64,000 nt of DNA from Herbaspirillum rhizosphaerae (GCF_001189965.1 NZ_LFLU01000019.1:35339-99338); one strand, 5' to 3'; positions 9,249 to 19,540 are shown, counted from the first letter of the stretch. The notes: generated by a model from the letters alone, not told the origin. Translations and numbers: made by a program.

Positions 9249-11462
9249 TCAGGAAATCGTTACCCGGAAGCGGGACACCGAGTTCTTGAGCAATTCGGCG
9301 AGATCATGCAATTCGTTGAACAACGACACCACTTCGTCGCGGCGTTGCTCGATGCTTTCATTCTCACTGAGGATGTTTTGAATGTTCTGCGCCAGACTGT
9401 TGACCGATGTCGCCTGATTTCCCGTTGACGAAGAAATATCCTGAATCAGCTCCGCCAGTTGGTTGGACACGCGCCGGATATCCGACAGCGAAGCGCCGGC
9501 GGCATCGGACAGCTTGGCGCCTTCGACCACGCCGGCGGTCGATTTTTCCATCGCGGCGACGGCATCGTGCGTGTCGGTCTGAATCATGCGCACCAGCGCG
9601 CCGATCTGACGGGTCGCGGCGCTGGAACGTTCCGCCAGGCGCTGCACTTCCTCCGCCACCACTGAAAAGCCGCGTCCCGCCTCCCCTGCGGAAGCTGCCT
9701 GGATTGCCGCATTCAGCGCGAGCACATTGGTCTGCTCGGTAATGTCGGAGATCAGTTCCGTGATTTCGCCGATCTCCTGGGAGGATTCCCCCAGGCGTTT
9801 GATCCGTTTCGATGTTTCCTGAATCTGTTCGCGGATTTCGTTCATGCCCTTGACGGCATCTTCCACCGCCTTGGCGCCGCGTTCGGCCACCACCACGGAA
9901 TGCCGCGCGACGTCGGCAGATTTGTTTGCCGATGTCGAGACGTCGGTAATCTGGATCGACATTTCGAGCATGGACTGACCGGTTTCGAGGATTCTGCGCG
10001 CCTGGGTCTGGCCTGCGGCGGTCAGTTCCTCGGCATTGCTCCGGACCTGATTGGATGCCGCCGCCACCTGCGAAGCCGTGCGCGTTACCTGGCCGACCAG
10101 ACCGCGCAAAGCCTCGACGGTGTAGTTGACGGAGTCGGCAATCGCGCCGGTGATGTCTTCCGACACGGTGGTATGCACCGTCAGGTCGCCATCGGCCACT
10201 TTTTGCAATTCGTTCATCAGACGCAAGATGGCGACCTGATTGATGGCGTTGGTGCGCATGGCGCGCTCTTCCTGCTGTTGCGCATGCAGCCGTTGCGCTT
10301 CCGCTTCCTGGCGCCGCAGCTCGGCTTCTTCGGCATTGCGCCGGCTGCTTTGCAACTGCACCCAGGCAATGCCGATGCCGCAAATCAGCGCAGTCGCCAT
10401 GGACAACAGCATGATCCAGAACGTCCAGGAACGCGTCTCCTGCGCCAGCCGGTAGTCGTTTTGCAAAACGGTGAGATGCTGTTTCAGCGTCTCGTTCTCG
10501 AGGAACACCAACTGTTCGGATTGTTTGGCGGCGATGAAGTTTTGCAGATTGCCGAGAATATTGGCGACCAGCGGCTGATATTCGCCGAATACCTTGCCCA
10601 GTTCGTTCAGCTTGTCGCGCACGTCTTTGTCGCGCACCGCGGTCAGGCCGAGAATTTCGCTGCCGTTCAGGAAGCCGTCGATGATGTCGCGAAAGGTGTT
10701 GACGTCTTTGCCGAGCAGGAAGGCGGTTTCGGGGTTGACGCCTTCGGAGGTAAGAAATTCGTTGGCGCTGCGCCCCAGCCGCAGCGTCAGCAGCACCAGT
10801 TGGCCGGCAGCGGCCACCTCGCGCGGAGAATTGCCGCCTTGCGACTGCAGCATGGAAATCTGTTCGCTCAGATCCAGCAGATTGGGGGAAAGCAAACGCA
10901 AGCGCGCCAGCGTGACGCCGAATCCTGTGAGTTCAGGCTGCAGCTTGAGTACGGTAGCGGCCGCTTTGTCGGTGTGGCTCCAGATCTTCTGGACATCGGC
11001 CAGCACCACCCGCATGTCCGGCTCGGGCTTGCGGATGGTGTACCCCTGATACTCGCCGCCCAGCATCAGTACGTTCATGCCCTGGTTGAATTCCCGGCGG
11101 CTTTCGCTCAACTGAGTGAAGGCTTCCCGATTGCCTTGAATGGCGTTGGGCACCGCCTTGCCTATGCGTTGCGAATGCATGACCAGATCGCTGGTGATAT
11201 GCGCCTGAAGACTGGCGTGAATGTAGTGTTTGGATCCCAGCCAAAGGAAGAAAAACGTCGAAATCAGCGCGAGAATCAGCAACAGCAGCAAGATACGCGT
11301 CTGCGCACGCAAAGAGTGCCTGCCGATAAAAGGCAGGCGCGTGTGCTGATAGCGTTGCATGTATTTTTCTGCCCTGGAACTGACAGTTGTTGTCACACTC
11401 GCCCGTTTCTCCGCAGGCGCAGCCGTTTTGTTTTTTGACAACCGCGGCAGCTTGAATGCCAT
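9249..11462 (-). CDS. pilJ: Type IV pilus chemoreceptor (methyl-accepting chemotaxis protein PilJ)
   Basis: A 737-residue receptor. A cytoplasmic N-terminus precedes TM1 at about residues 57-76. A large periplasmic helical sensor spans about 77-343, TM2 is at about 345-368, a HAMP-like segment follows ([16 protein letters not shown]), and then a long signalling coiled coil. The conserved hairpin tip [18 protein letters not shown] lies near residue 590-607 and is the contact site for ChpA and PilI. PilJ senses surface contact or pilus retraction state and controls ChpA. It sits between pilI and chpA on one strand with short gaps. No methyltransferase or methylesterase gene (pilK/chpB) is in the cluster. 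Confidence 0.93.
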   Translation of the reverse strand: MAFKLPRLSKNKTAAPAEKRASVTTTVSSRAEKYMQRYQHTRLPFIGRHSLRAQTRILLLLLILALISTFFFLWLGSKHYIHASLQAHITSDLVMHSQRIGKAVPNAIQGNREAFTQLSESRREFNQGMNVLMLGGEYQGYTIRKPEPDMRVVLADVQKIWSHTDKAAATVLKLQPELTGFGVTLARLRLLSPNLLDLSEQISMLQSQGGNSPREVAAAGQLVLLTLRLGRSANEFLTSEGVNPETAFLLGKDVNTFRDIIDGFLNGSEILGLTAVRDKDVRDKLNELGKVFGEYQPLVANILGNLQNFIAAKQSEQLVFLENETLKQHLTVLQNDYRLAQETRSWTFWIMLLSMATALICGIGIAWVQLQSSRRNAEEAELRRQEAEAQRLHAQQQEERAMRTNAINQVAILRLMNELQKVADGDLTVHTTVSEDITGAIADSVNYTVEALRGLVGQVTRTASQVAAASNQVRSNAEELTAAGQTQARRILETGQSMLEMSIQITDVSTSANKSADVARHSVVVAERGAKAVEDAVKGMNEIREQIQETSKRIKRLGESSQEIGEITELISDITEQTNVLALNAAIQAASAGEAGRGFSVVAEEVQRLAERSSAATRQIGALVRMIQTDTHDAVAAMEKSTAGVVEGAKLSDAAGASLSDIRRVSNQLAELIQDISSSTGNQATSVNSLAQNIQNILSENESIEQRRDEVVSLFNELHDLAELLKNSVSRFRVTIS

Positions 11463-11515
11463 AACTCAGACTCCTGATGACCCGCTCGCCAGCGCCAGCG
11501 GGATAGAACTTCACG

Positions 11516-12076
11516 TTACAGACCGACCTGCAAAAACCGCGCATCGTTGATGACTGCGGCGAGGCTGATCTCTACCCACTCCTGCCGGCTGCGATCGAGA
11601 TAGCGCTTTCCTTTGATGATTTCCGACACGTCACCGCCATCTTCGTCTTCCTGCGGGCTCATTTCCTGAAGATGGCGCAAACCGAGCACACGCGACACCA
11701 CGAATCCGGCGGTGCCGGACAATGCCGCAGAGACGACGATCACGCGATTGTCCTTGCTGCGCGCCTGCAGTTCGCCGCCAAAGAAGCGATCCAGATCGAC
11801 CACGCCGATCAGGTTGCCGCGCACATTGGCAAGACCCAGGTACCAATCTTTGGTCAGCGGCACTTTGGTCACCGGCATGGGATTGACGATTTCGCTTGCT
11901 TCACGCAGGTCAAGCAGATAATGGCGCTCTCCGACGACGACGCCGAGCCGGCTGTCGCGCATGCCGATGCCGTCTCGTGCTTCCCCAATACGGTCCAGCA
12001 GGCGCGCCTGGAATTCACGCAGGCGACTGCTCTTCCATTGCGCCGGGAGTGAGTTCGCTGCCTCTTCTTGCATCAT
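11516..12076 (-). CDS. pilI: CheW-like adaptor of the pilus chemosensory system
   Basis: A 186-residue protein starting MMQEEAAN; AGAAGAGG lies 4 bases before the first ATG and 7 before the second, so this start is preferred over an upstream in-frame codon inside pilH. A CheW fold spans about residues 40-180 (LGVVVGERHYLLDLREASEIV... YLGLANVRGNLIGVVDL), with the 'NVRG' turn typical of CheW/PilI. The protein should bridge the PilJ hairpin tip to the CheW-like domain of ChpA. The usual order pilG-pilH-pilI-pilJ-chpA is kept. Confidence 0.9.
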   Translation of the reverse strand: MMQEEAANSLPAQWKSSRLREFQARLLDRIGEARDGIGMRDSRLGVVVGERHYLLDLREASEIVNPMPVTKVPLTKDWYLGLANVRGNLIGVVDLDRFFGGELQARSKDNRVIVVSAALSGTAGFVVSRVLGLRHLQEMSPQEDEDGGDVSEIIKGKRYLDRSRQEWVEISLAAVINDARFLQVGL

Positions 12077-12116
12077 CGATCCTCTTCTTCCATCTTGCCG
12101 GCGACCGCAAGAGCGC

Positions 12117-12485
12117 TCATTGCACAACGGCTGCGATTTTTACCAGCAGCTCGTCGGCGTCCACCGGTTTGACGATATAGTCGCTCGCGCCCTGGCTCAA
12201 CGCCCAGATGCGATCCGTCTCCTGCCCCTTGATGCTGCACATGATCACCGGAATGTGTTTCAGATCAGGATCGCGCGCAATCTGCCGCGTAATCTGGAAA
12301 CCGTTTTTCCCCGGCATGACGATATCCATGAAAATCAACTGCGGCTCGAACAGGCGCATCTTGTTCAGCGCGACATCGCCGTCATCCGCAGTCTCGACTT
12401 CGAATCCCTGTTTAATGAGGATATCCGCCAGCAGGTAACGGTCTGTTGGCGAATCGTCGACGACAAGTATTTTCTTTATTTTCAT
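12117..12485 (-). CDS. pilH: Single-domain response regulator PilH
   Basis: A 122-residue CheY-like receiver. The chosen start MKIKKILVVDDS has AAGGG just upstream and matches the usual N-terminus; an upstream in-frame ATG is rejected. The acidic pocket is DD in LVVDDSPTD, the phospho-acceptor Asp lies in IFMDIVMPGKNGF, and the conserved Lys in YIVKPVD. There is no output domain. In pilus systems PilH opposes or tunes PilG and favours retraction. It is followed by pilI after about 40 bases. Confidence 0.9.
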   Translation of the reverse strand: MKIKKILVVDDSPTDRYLLADILIKQGFEVETADDGDVALNKMRLFEPQLIFMDIVMPGKNGFQITRQIARDPDLKHIPVIMCSIKGQETDRIWALSQGASDYIVKPVDADELLVKIAAVVQ

Positions 12486-12519
12486 TGAGCCCTTGCTCCA
12501 TGCTTGAAAAATACGCTGA

Positions 12520-12930
12520 TCAGGACGCAATGGCTGGGCGACGCCCTTTCGCATGGGTATTGACAGCCTCCAGCAGGCCCGCCTGCGAAAATGGCTTGGT
12601 CATGAATGCGGTCGCGCCGACCACTGCGGCGCGTGCCCGATCAAACAGACCGTCCTTGGACGACAGCATAATGACCGGAGTTGCATGAAATCTTGCATTT
12701 TTTTTAATTAATGCACAAGTCCGGTAACCATCGAGCCTGGGCATCAGAATGTCGCAGAAAATCAGATCCGGGCTATTTTCGGTGATTGCTGCAAGCGCAT
12801 CGAAGCCGTCCGCAACCAGCATGACATGGTGGCCGGCCTGACGCAAAAACAGATCGGCGGAACGTCGTATGGTGTCGCTGTCGTCGATGACCAGGATAGT
12901 GAGAGGGGCTGGCGGTGCAATATCGGGCAT
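12520..12930 (-). CDS. pilG: Single-domain response regulator PilG
   Basis: A 136-residue receiver with LVIDDSDTIRRSAD at the start, phospho-acceptor Asp in IFCDILMPRLDGY, and Lys in FMTKPFS. It is the first gene of the pil chemosensory block and is phosphorylated by ChpA; PilG promotes pilus extension and, in Pseudomonas, cAMP synthesis. The ATG has GGAGGG upstream. A short extended -10 element lies in the leader. Confidence 0.9.
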   Translation of the reverse strand: MPDIAPPAPLTILVIDDSDTIRRSADLFLRQAGHHVMLVADGFDALAAITENSPDLIFCDILMPRLDGYRTCALIKKNARFHATPVIMLSSKDGLFDRARAAVVGATAFMTKPFSQAGLLEAVNTHAKGRRPAIAS

Positions 12931-12973
12931 TGATGTCCCTCCGGGATAGCACCTGATCAGGGCTGGTTAGCCG

Positions 12974-12982
12974 ACTATAGCA
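12974..12982 (-). promoter_or_regulatory. Possible extended -10 promoter element for pilG-chpA
   Basis: Read on the minus strand the bases are TGCTATAGT, an extended -10 (TGnTATAAT) match, about 45 bases before the pilG start. No good -35 hexamer is seen at 17 bp, which extended -10 promoters tolerate. Confidence 0.4.
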
Positions 12983-13007
12983 AAATGTACACAAGCTATA
13001 AAACGGA

Positions 13008-13051
13008 ACAGGCCTGCCTTCCCCCCTCATTTGGCGGAAAAGCAGGCCTGT
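13008..13051 (-). terminator. Inverted repeat after the rubredoxin gene, possible terminator
   Basis: Arms ACAGGCCTGC (13008-13017) and GCAGGCCTGT (13042-13051) pair perfectly around 24 bases. On the minus strand the hairpin is followed by TCCGTTTTATAG, a weak U stretch. It separates the rubredoxin gene from pilG and may end the rubredoxin transcript. Confidence 0.45.
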
Positions 13052-13088
13052 CGAAGCAGCAAAAGTCTGCTGCGGATGGATTGCAGGT

Positions 13089-13274
13089 TTAGAGGGCGAC
13101 CATCTCGAAATCTTCCTTGCGGGCGCCGCATTCCGGGCAGGTCCAGTTGATCGGCACGTCTTCCCAGCGCGTGCCGGGAGCAATGCCTTCGTCCGGCAGG
13201 CCGGCTTCTTCGTCGTAGATCCAACCACAGATCAGGCACATCCAGGTCTTAAATTCTGTTTTGCTATCGCTCAC
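13089..13274 (-). CDS. rubA: Rubredoxin
   Basis: A 61-residue one-iron electron carrier. The two Fe(Cys)4 knuckles are plain: CLICGW near residue 13 and CPECGA near residue 46, with the aromatic core (W12, Y20, W45). Small bacterial rubredoxins reduce alkane hydroxylases, oxidases or oxidative-stress enzymes in the cytoplasm. In many betaproteobacteria a rubredoxin sits in just this place, between hemL/thiD and pilG. It is divergent from the thiD-like gene across 62 bases. Its redox partner is not identifiable here. Confidence 0.93.
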   Translation of the reverse strand: MSDSKTEFKTWMCLICGWIYDEEAGLPDEGIAPGTRWEDVPINWTCPECGARKEDFEMVAL

Positions 13275-13336
13275 GGCTGACTATCCCTCAAATCAATCAA
13301 GTAAAATGGTAAACCAGATATCTTAATCTACTCGTC

Positions 13337-14161
13337 GTGCAAAACCAAACTTCTCCCTTGATATTAACTTTTGGCGCAGCCGACCCGGTCGGGGCGACGG
13401 GCATCCAGGCCGACCTGGCAACCTTCGCCGCCATGGGCTGCCACGGCCTGTCCATCATTACCTCGCTGCTGGTCAGCGATACGGCGCGTATCGAGGACAT
13501 CCAGATCATCGACGTCGACTGGATGGCCGATCAGGCCCGCGTCATTCTCGAAGACATGCCGGTAGCGGCATTCAAGGTCGGCGCGGTCGGCAGCATCGAG
13601 AACATTTCGGCCATCGCCGAGATCGTCTCCGATTATCCCGACATTCCGCTGATTCTGGATCCTTTCATCACCGCCATGCCCGCACAGGACGGCGATGACG
13701 ACGACAATCTGATCGCCATTCGCGAGCTGCTGATCCCTCAGACCACGCTGCTGCTGGCCTCTGCGGTGGAACTGAACCGCCTGGCGGAAACCTGGCGCGA
13801 ACCGGTGCCGGGCGACGCCTTGCAGCTGGACGCCACGCGCATCGTAGAAATGGGCTGCGAATATCTCTTCGTCACCGGCATGCCGGGCGAGATTCACGAA
13901 GTCGTCAATGCGCTGTTCGACAACACCGGCATCATCCGCCGCGACAGCTGGCAGCGCCTGCCGGGCTCGTTTACCGGCGCCGGCACCACCTTGTCCGCAG
14001 CCATCTGCGCCATGCTGGCCAATGGCCTGGAAATTCCCGAGGCGGTCTCCGAAGCCCAGGAATTCACCCTTGCCGCTCTTGCCCATGCGCAACGCCTGGG
14101 CATGGGCAAACTGATTCCCGACCGCTACTTCTGGGCGCGCGAATCGGACGAAACCAACTGA
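13337..14161 (+). CDS. thiD: Divergent hydroxymethylpyrimidine/phosphomethylpyrimidine kinase (ThiD-like)
   Basis: A 274-residue ribokinase-fold protein with a GTG start. The N-terminal substrate motif is [15 protein letters not shown] where ThiD normally has GSDPSGGAGIQADL. The C-terminal nucleotide/anion-hole region reads [11 protein letters not shown] at about 212-222, where ThiD has HGTGCTLSSA; the catalytic Cys position (about 213 in Salmonella ThiD) is Thr217 here. The usual TPNxxEA motif is also replaced ([13 protein letters not shown]). Family membership is clear, but these changes make canonical thiamine-pyrimidine kinase activity uncertain. It is followed by hemL 26 bases later, likely in one operon. 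Confidence 0.75.
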   Translation: MQNQTSPLILTFGAADPVGATGIQADLATFAAMGCHGLSIITSLLVSDTARIEDIQIIDVDWMADQARVILEDMPVAAFKVGAVGSIENISAIAEIVSDYPDIPLILDPFITAMPAQDGDDDDNLIAIRELLIPQTTLLLASAVELNRLAETWREPVPGDALQLDATRIVEMGCEYLFVTGMPGEIHEVVNALFDNTGIIRRDSWQRLPGSFTGAGTTLSAAICAMLANGLEIPEAVSEAQEFTLAALAHAQRLGMGKLIPDRYFWARESDETN

Positions 14162-14187
14162 ACCGACTACTTCACCCACCTTCTCGT

Positions 14188-15486
14188 ATGAACCAGAAAA
14201 GCTCCGGCACTACCAACGAATCCCTGTTCGCCCGCGCTCAGCAAACTACACCCGGCGGCGTCAACTCGCCGGTGCGCGCCTTCCGCTCGGTCGGCGGCAC
14301 GCCGCGCTTCATCACCAAAGCGCAAGGTCCGTATTTCTGGGATGCCGAAGACCGCCGCTATATCGACTACATCGGCTCCTGGGGGCCGGCAATTGTCGGC
14401 CACGCCCATCCCAGGGTCGTGCAAGCGGTGCAGGAAGCCGCCGCGCGCGGACTGAGTTTCGGCGCACCGACCGAAGGCGAAATCGAGATGGCGGAGGAAA
14501 TCTGCAAGCTGGTGCCGTCGATCGAGCAGGTGCGCCTGGTGTCCAGCGGCACCGAAGCCACCATGAGCGCCCTGCGCCTGGCGCGCGGCGCCACCAAACG
14601 CGACAAGATCGTCAAATTCGAGGGCTGCTACCACGGTCATGCCGATTCCTTGCTGGTCAAGGCCGGCAGCGGCTTGCTGACGTTCGGCAATCCGACCTCC
14701 TCCGGCGTGCCGGAAGATTTCGTCAAGCACACGCTGGTGCTGGATTACAACAACACACAGCAGCTGGAAGACGCGTTCAAGGCCGCCGGCAATGAAATCG
14801 CCTGCGTGATCGTCGAGCCGATCGCCGGCAACATGAACTTGGTGCGTGCAACACCGGAATTCCTGCACACCATGCGCCGCCTCTGCACCGAGTACGGCGC
14901 CATTCTGATTTTCGACGAAGTCATGTCTGGCTTCCGCGTGGCACTGGGCGGCGCTCAGTCGCTATTTGGCATCACGCCGGATCTGACCGCGCTGGGCAAG
15001 GTCATCGGCGGCGGTTTGCCGGTTGCGGCCTTTGGCGGTCGCGCCGACATCATGAAGCACCTGGCGCCGCTGGGCGGCGTGTATCAGGCCGGCACCCTGT
15101 CCGGCAACCCGGTGACCGTCGCGGCAGGCCTGACAACGCTGCAGATCGTCCAGGAAGCCGATTTCTACACCAAGCTGAGCACACAGACGCGCAAGCTCGC
15201 CGATGGCCTCTGCGAGGCTGCCAGGGCCGCCAACGTGACATTCTCGGCCGATACCGTGGGCGGCATGTTCGGCCTGTACTTCGCACCGGCCGTCCCCGCC
15301 AGCTATGCTGAAGTCATGCAGGGCAACAAGGACAAGTTCAACGTGTTCTTCCACGCCATGCTGGATGCGGGCGTCTATCTGGCGCCGTCGGCGTTCGAAG
15401 CGGGATTCGTGTCGGCCCAGCATGACGATGCCGTGATTGACGCGACCATCGCCGCTGCGCGCACTGCTTTCGCAACGATCAAATAA
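14188..15486 (+). CDS. hemL: Glutamate-1-semialdehyde 2,1-aminomutase
   Basis: A 432-residue PLP-dependent class III aminotransferase-fold enzyme that isomerises glutamate-1-semialdehyde to 5-aminolevulinate, the first committed precursor of haem. The PLP lysine is K271 in [18 protein letters not shown], and the cofactor Asp is in [10 protein letters not shown]. The N-terminal [12 protein letters not shown] and the SGTEATMSA phosphate-binding loop are family hallmarks. Length is normal. It ends just before a strong bidirectional terminator shared with erpA. Confidence 0.96.
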   Translation: MNQKSSGTTNESLFARAQQTTPGGVNSPVRAFRSVGGTPRFITKAQGPYFWDAEDRRYIDYIGSWGPAIVGHAHPRVVQAVQEAAARGLSFGAPTEGEIEMAEEICKLVPSIEQVRLVSSGTEATMSALRLARGATKRDKIVKFEGCYHGHADSLLVKAGSGLLTFGNPTSSGVPEDFVKHTLVLDYNNTQQLEDAFKAAGNEIACVIVEPIAGNMNLVRATPEFLHTMRRLCTEYGAILIFDEVMSGFRVALGGAQSLFGITPDLTALGKVIGGGLPVAAFGGRADIMKHLAPLGGVYQAGTLSGNPVTVAAGLTTLQIVQEADFYTKLSTQTRKLADGLCEAARAANVTFSADTVGGMFGLYFAPAVPASYAEVMQGNKDKFNVFFHAMLDAGVYLAPSAFEAGFVSAQHDDAVIDATIAAARTAFATIK

Positions 15487-15510
15487 CGTCGGCAAGTAAC
15501 GCAGGAAATA

Positions 15511-15536
15511 AAAAAGGACGCTTAAGCGTCCTTTTT
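15511..15536. terminator. Bidirectional terminator between hemL and erpA
   Basis: A near-perfect palindrome with core GGACGCTTAAGCGTCC, flanked by an A run on the left and a T run on the right, so it can end transcripts from both convergent genes. Confidence 0.85.
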
Positions 15537-15590
15537 TACGTGAGGAAAAACTGCTGAAACTGTTGTTTCCCGATCAGATGTCCTGGCGAA

Positions 15591-15956
15591 TCAAGCCGAG
15601 AACGACGAACCGCAACCGCAAGTGGTCGTTGCGTTCGGGTTCTTGATCACGAATTGCGCGCCTTCCAGATCGTCCTTGTAGTCGATCTCTGCGCCGACCA
15701 GGTACTGATAGCTCATCGAGTCGATCAGCAACTGAACGCCGTTCTTGGTCATGGTGGTGTCGTCTTCGTTGACGATTTCATCGAAGGTGAAACCGTACTG
15801 GAAGCCCGAGCAACCGCCGCCTTGCACGAATACGCGCAGCTTCAGGTCGGGGTTGCCTTCTTCTTCGATCAATTGCGCAACCTTGGCGGCGGCGCTATCG
15901 GAAAAGACCATGGGGGCGGGAAACGAGGTTTCTGTAATTTCTGCAACGGCATTCAT
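15591..15956 (-). CDS. erpA: Iron-sulfur cluster insertion protein ErpA (A-type carrier)
   Basis: A 121-residue A-type carrier of the HesB/IscA/ErpA family. The three cluster-binding cysteines are present, one in [11 protein letters not shown] and two in the C-terminal CGCGSSF. It delivers [Fe-S] clusters to apo-enzymes including isoprenoid and respiratory proteins. The ATG giving MNAVAEITE has AGGAG upstream. It is followed by the shared terminator; the bactofilin gene lies upstream on the same strand. Confidence 0.94.
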   Translation of the reverse strand: MNAVAEITETSFPAPMVFSDSAAAKVAQLIEEEGNPDLKLRVFVQGGGCSGFQYGFTFDEIVNEDDTTMTKNGVQLLIDSMSYQYLVGAEIDYKDDLEGAQFVIKNPNATTTCGCGSSFSA

Positions 15957-16011
15957 ATTAAGCTCCTGCTAATCAGCGGACAATGGAGTGATTATAAGGC
16001 CTGTGGAGAAT

Positions 16012-16413
16012 TCATGCATCGCCGCCGGCCGAAGCCGCCAGTTTGAGCACCGGCGCCTCTTCGGTCTGACCGTGGCTGAGCTTGCCGGACACCAGCGCGC
16101 CGCCGTGCATTTCCAGAGCCTTGTAATAGACATCTCCAGTTATGCGGGCTTTCGGCTGCAATTCAAGTAGCTCGACCGAATGGACGTCGCCGATGATTTC
16201 GCCGTTGACGATCAGATGCACGGCGCGAATCTCGCCGACGATCTTGGCGTGCTCGGAAATGACCAGCACGCTTGGCTGCCCTGCTTCGGCGTTGATATTG
16301 CCCTTGATATGGCCGTCAATGCGCAGGCCGCCCTTGAAATGGACGTCGCCATGGATACTGGTCGAAATGCCGATCAGGCTGTCGATGGTGCTTTTGGATT
16401 TACGTCCCAACAT
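16012..16413 (-). CDS. Bactofilin-family cytoskeletal protein
   Basis: A 133-residue protein with a short N-terminal tail and a central beta-helix domain (about 15-110) built of repeating strands (SIHGDVHFKGGLRIDGHIKG, then VNGEIIGDV and ARITGDVYYKALEMHGGALVSGKL). Bactofilins polymerise without nucleotides and often attach to membranes to organise cell-wall or polar machinery. It is 9 bases downstream of a membrane coiled-coil protein gene, with which it may act. Role in this organism is unknown. Confidence 0.9.
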   Translation of the reverse strand: MLGRKSKSTIDSLIGISTSIHGDVHFKGGLRIDGHIKGNINAEAGQPSVLVISEHAKIVGEIRAVHLIVNGEIIGDVHSVELLELQPKARITGDVYYKALEMHGGALVSGKLSHGQTEEAPVLKLAASAGGDA

Positions 16414-16421
16414 GATTCACC

Positions 16422-17153
16422 TCACAAATTCACGGATTGCTGAGCTCGCATCTGGCCTCTTTCGAGAACGCGAGCCTGAATCGCCTTGATGGTTGCACCT
16501 TCGGGAAGCGTTAACACTCCGTCAACCCGTTGATAATACTTGAATGCGAGCTTATAGCGCGCGAGATCCGTGGCATTTTGCTCGGGGAAGTTGATAGTAA
16601 CACTTTTGCCGCTCTGCAACACCGTTACGCTGAACTGCAAATTCCCCACGAACTGACGGCCTTTTTCGCCCTGAATGGCGAGCAACTGATACCGCACCTG
16701 GTTCGGCGCGACAATCTCGGCTTTCAATCTCTGGATGGTGACGCCATCGGCGCCAACGTTGGTCGGGAGCAAGCTTTGGAAGAAAGAGAGATCTTCCTTC
16801 AGCTTAGCATTTTCCGCCTCCAGTGTCTTGATCTGCCCCGCCAGCTGCGCCTGCGCCGAACGCTCGATATTGAGCTGGCTTTCGGCCGCATTGGCCGTCG
16901 TCGAAAACTGATCGCGCTCGGCATTGAGCTTCTTGACCTGCTCCGACAGCACCTCCACGTGGTCGCGCATGCCGTCCGGGTTCAAACCCGAAAAATTATT
17001 GCGCCCGAGGTCGTAAGCCCACATCGCCATCGCACCGCCGACGGCGATTACCACCACCAGGATCAGCGCGCGCAGCGGCCACGGCATGTGGCGCTTGATG
17101 GTCATCTTCGGCGCAGAAATCGACATGCGCCGCACCCATAACTTATATTTCAC
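16422..17153 (-). CDS. Membrane-anchored coiled-coil protein (DUF6776-like)
   Basis: A 243-residue protein. The chosen GTG start overlaps the argC stop as GTGA, the classic sign of translational coupling; a longer upstream reading lies inside argC and is rejected. A single membrane helix is at about residues 25-45 ([25 protein letters not shown]), then a coiled coil at about 65-125 with many Lys/Glu/Leu, then a beta-rich C-terminal domain. It matches small conserved proteins of betaproteobacteria with no known function. Its place directly before the bactofilin gene suggests a shared envelope or polar role. Confidence 0.8.
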   Translation of the reverse strand: MKYKLWVRRMSISAPKMTIKRHMPWPLRALILVVVIAVGGAMAMWAYDLGRNNFSGLNPDGMRDHVEVLSEQVKKLNAERDQFSTTANAAESQLNIERSAQAQLAGQIKTLEAENAKLKEDLSFFQSLLPTNVGADGVTIQRLKAEIVAPNQVRYQLLAIQGEKGRQFVGNLQFSVTVLQSGKSVTINFPEQNATDLARYKLAFKYYQRVDGVLTLPEGATIKAIQARVLERGQMRAQQSVNL

Positions 17154-18187
17154 GGCAAAACCGGGACGTGCATCAGACCGGTGGTTTCTTCCAGTCCGAA
17201 CATCAGGTTCATGCATTGCACCGCCTGGCCGGACGCACCCTTGACCAGGTTGTCCTGCACCACCAGCACGACCACGGTGTCGCCGTTGTCCGGACGATGC
17301 AAGGCAATGCGCAGCATGTTGGAAGCGCGCGTGGTGCGTGTTTCCGGATGCGAACCGAACGGCATGACGTCAACGAAAGGCTCGTTCTTGTAGGCGTCTT
17401 CGAACAAGGCCTGCAATGCGGCGTTGTCGATGTCCTTGATCAGGCGCGCATACAGCGTGGAATGCATGCCGCGGATCATCGGCACCAGATGCGGCGTGAA
17501 CAGCAGACCGACCTTGTCGTCGGTCAGCTTGCCCAACTGCTCCAGCGTTTCCGGCGAATGGCGGTGGCCCGAGACGCCGTAGGCTTTGAAATTGTCCGAT
17601 GCTTCCGAAAACAGGGTGGCGATCTCGGCCTTGCGGCCGGCGCCCGACACGCCCGATTTGCAGTCGGCGATGAGATGCGATGCATCGATCACGCCGGCCT
17701 TCAGCAGCGGCGCATAACCCAGCTGCATGGTGGTCGGATAGCAACCGGGGTTGCCGATCAGGCGCGCCTTCCTGATATTTTCACGATTCAGTTCCGGCAG
17801 GCCGTAAGCCGCTTCTTTCAGCAGCTCAGGGCAGCTGTGCGGCATCTTGTACCACTTCTCGAACGCGGCGATGTCTTGCAGGCGGAAGTCCGCCGCCAGA
17901 TCGATCACCTTGACGCCGGCGGCCAGCAACTCCGGCGCCTGCGCCATGGCAACGCCGTGCGGCGTGGCGAAGAAAACCACGTCGCACTCGGTCAGCCGGG
18001 CGTTGTCAGGCGAGGAAAACGCGATATCCACGCGACCGCGCAGCGATGGGTACATGTCAGCGACCGGCATGCCATCTTCTTTGCGCGATGTCACTGCCTG
18101 CAATTGCACTTGCGGGTGGGTGGCGAATATGCGCAGCAACTCCACGCCTGTGTATCCTGTGCCGCCGACGATACCTACCTTGATCAT
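17150..18187 (-). CDS. argC: N-acetyl-gamma-glutamyl-phosphate reductase
   Basis: A 345-residue enzyme catalysing the third step of arginine synthesis, NADPH-dependent reduction of N-acetylglutamyl phosphate. The Rossmann motif is [11 protein letters not shown] at residues 4-14, and the catalytic Cys149 is in IGNPGCYPT. Length is normal for the type 1 family. Its stop overlaps the start of the membrane coiled-coil gene by four bases, an unusual coupling of biosynthesis with an envelope gene. Confidence 0.96.
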   Translation of the reverse strand: MIKVGIVGGTGYTGVELLRIFATHPQVQLQAVTSRKEDGMPVADMYPSLRGRVDIAFSSPDNARLTECDVVFFATPHGVAMAQAPELLAAGVKVIDLAADFRLQDIAAFEKWYKMPHSCPELLKEAAYGLPELNRENIRKARLIGNPGCYPTTMQLGYAPLLKAGVIDASHLIADCKSGVSGAGRKAEIATLFSEASDNFKAYGVSGHRHSPETLEQLGKLTDDKVGLLFTPHLVPMIRGMHSTLYARLIKDIDNAALQALFEDAYKNEPFVDVMPFGSHPETRTTRASNMLRIALHRPDNGDTVVVLVVQDNLVKGASGQAVQCMNLMFGLEETTGLMHVPVLP

Positions 18188-18400
18188 GTTTTTTCCTTGC
18201 TGAAAGAGCGTGCCCGAGAGCGTTTTATTTTAACAGGAGAATATTTCTGTCACATTACCCCAAACTGCACCGATTCAAAGCGCGAATAAGGCGGAAAAAT
18301 GACTTTGATACCGAAATGCAACCCGGTCGCATGACCGCGGCAACGAACTGCGACGCGCGATAGCATCTCAGATATCCGTACAAAACAGGCCACAAAATGC

Positions 18401-18433
18401 AAAAAGCCGCCAGGCTTGTCGCCGGCGGCTTTT
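18401..18433 (-). terminator. Terminator after rpsI
   Basis: Arms AAAAGCCGCC (18402-18411) and GGCGGCTTTT (18424-18433) pair around 12 bases; on the minus strand a U run follows. It closes the rplM-rpsI transcript. The rest of the 276-base gap to argC holds the argC leader. Confidence 0.8.
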
Positions 18434-18463
18434 CGATGTGCTGAAAAACAGCACGCGTCGTGA

Positions 18464-18856
18464 TTAACGCTTCGAGAATTGCTTTGCGCGACGTGCTTTG
18501 CGCAGACCAACCTTCTTACGTTCGACTTCACGTGCATCACGAGTAACGAAACCTGCCTTGGACAGTTCCGGCTTCAGTGTTGCATCGTAGTCGATCAGAG
18601 CGCGGGTGATGCCGTGACGAACAGCACCAGCCTGGCCGGATTCACCGCCGCCGTGGACGTTGACCATGATGTCGAAACGTTCGACGTTGTTGGTCAGTTC
18701 CAGAGGTTGACGAATCACCATCAGACCGGTTTCGCGCGAAAAATATTCATTCGCTGGCTTGCCGTTGACGACGATCTTGCCCGAGCCGGACTTGATGAAA
18801 ACGCGAGCCACTGCACTCTTGCGACGGCCGGTTCCGTAATTGTAGTTACCGATCAT
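18464..18856 (-). CDS. rpsI: 30S ribosomal protein S9
   Basis: A 130-residue protein starting [20 protein letters not shown] and ending in the S9 tail [14 protein letters not shown], whose terminal arginine reaches the P-site tRNA. The gene follows rplM by 9 bases with AAGGAA upstream, the universal bacterial L13-S9 pair. Confidence 0.98.
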   Translation of the reverse strand: MIGNYNYGTGRRKSAVARVFIKSGSGKIVVNGKPANEYFSRETGLMVIRQPLELTNNVERFDIMVNVHGGGESGQAGAVRHGITRALIDYDATLKPELSKAGFVTRDAREVERKKVGLRKARRAKQFSKR

Positions 18857-18865
18857 GTCTATTCC

Positions 18866-19294
18866 TTAGAGTTCGAGTGCTTTAGGTTGCTGAGCAGCGT
18901 GCGGATGGTTGCCATCTGCATAAACCTTCAGCTTCTTGATCATCGCGTAGCCGAGCGGGCCCTTAGGCAGCATGCCCTTGACCGCTTTTTCCAGCGCGCG
19001 ACCTGGAAAACGCTGTTGCATTTTCAGGAAATTGGTTTCGTAGATGCCGCCTGGGTAGCCGCTGTGACGGTAGTACGTCTTTTCAGTTGCTTTGGTGCCA
19101 GTGACACGCAGTTTGCCGGCATTGATCACGACGATGAAATCGCCCGTGTCGACGTGCGGAGTAAATTCTGGTTTGTGCTTGCCGCGCAGTCGGAGTGCCA
19201 CTTCGCTGGCAACACGTCCGAGGACTTTGTCCGTCGCGTCAATCACGAACCACTCGCGCTTTACCTCATGGGCTTTAGCGGAAAAGGTTTTCAT
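18866..19294 (-). CDS. rplM: 50S ribosomal protein L13
   Basis: A 142-residue L13 with the typical [16 protein letters not shown] start, GDFIVVINA core and GMLPKGPLG loop. It is an early-assembly protein of the large subunit and first gene of the rplM-rpsI operon. AGGAAG precedes the start. About 250 bases of leader separate it from the upstream small-RNA terminator. Confidence 0.98.
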   Translation of the reverse strand: MKTFSAKAHEVKREWFVIDATDKVLGRVASEVALRLRGKHKPEFTPHVDTGDFIVVINAGKLRVTGTKATEKTYYRHSGYPGGIYETNFLKMQQRFPGRALEKAVKGMLPKGPLGYAMIKKLKVYADGNHPHAAQQPKALEL

Positions 19295-19540
19295 GATGAC
19301 TTCCTAATGTAATTAAATAAACGCTCAATTTGGCGGTTCTGCGGCTACCGAAACGATACTTTGTGTCGTCATACCGACGCAGACTCTTCCTTGTTGTCTT
19401 TCCAGAGCGCACGGAAAGCCGAGAATTATAGCCTTTTCAAGGACTTAGCGTCAAACCCTTTCTTCGCCGCGCCGCGCGCCGCGGGCTTTTCCGCACATTC
19501 GTCTATGAAAATATCCGCAAAGGGCAGGATTGCTACGGAC

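Noticed and set aside
9900..11438. A 512-codon open frame on the plus strand opposite pilJ
   Set aside because: Shadow of the coiled-coil receptor gene; it matches no family and has no ribosome site.
13275..13336. TPP riboswitch before the thiD-like gene
   Set aside because: The gap is only 62 bases and lacks the CUGAGA and related conserved elements.
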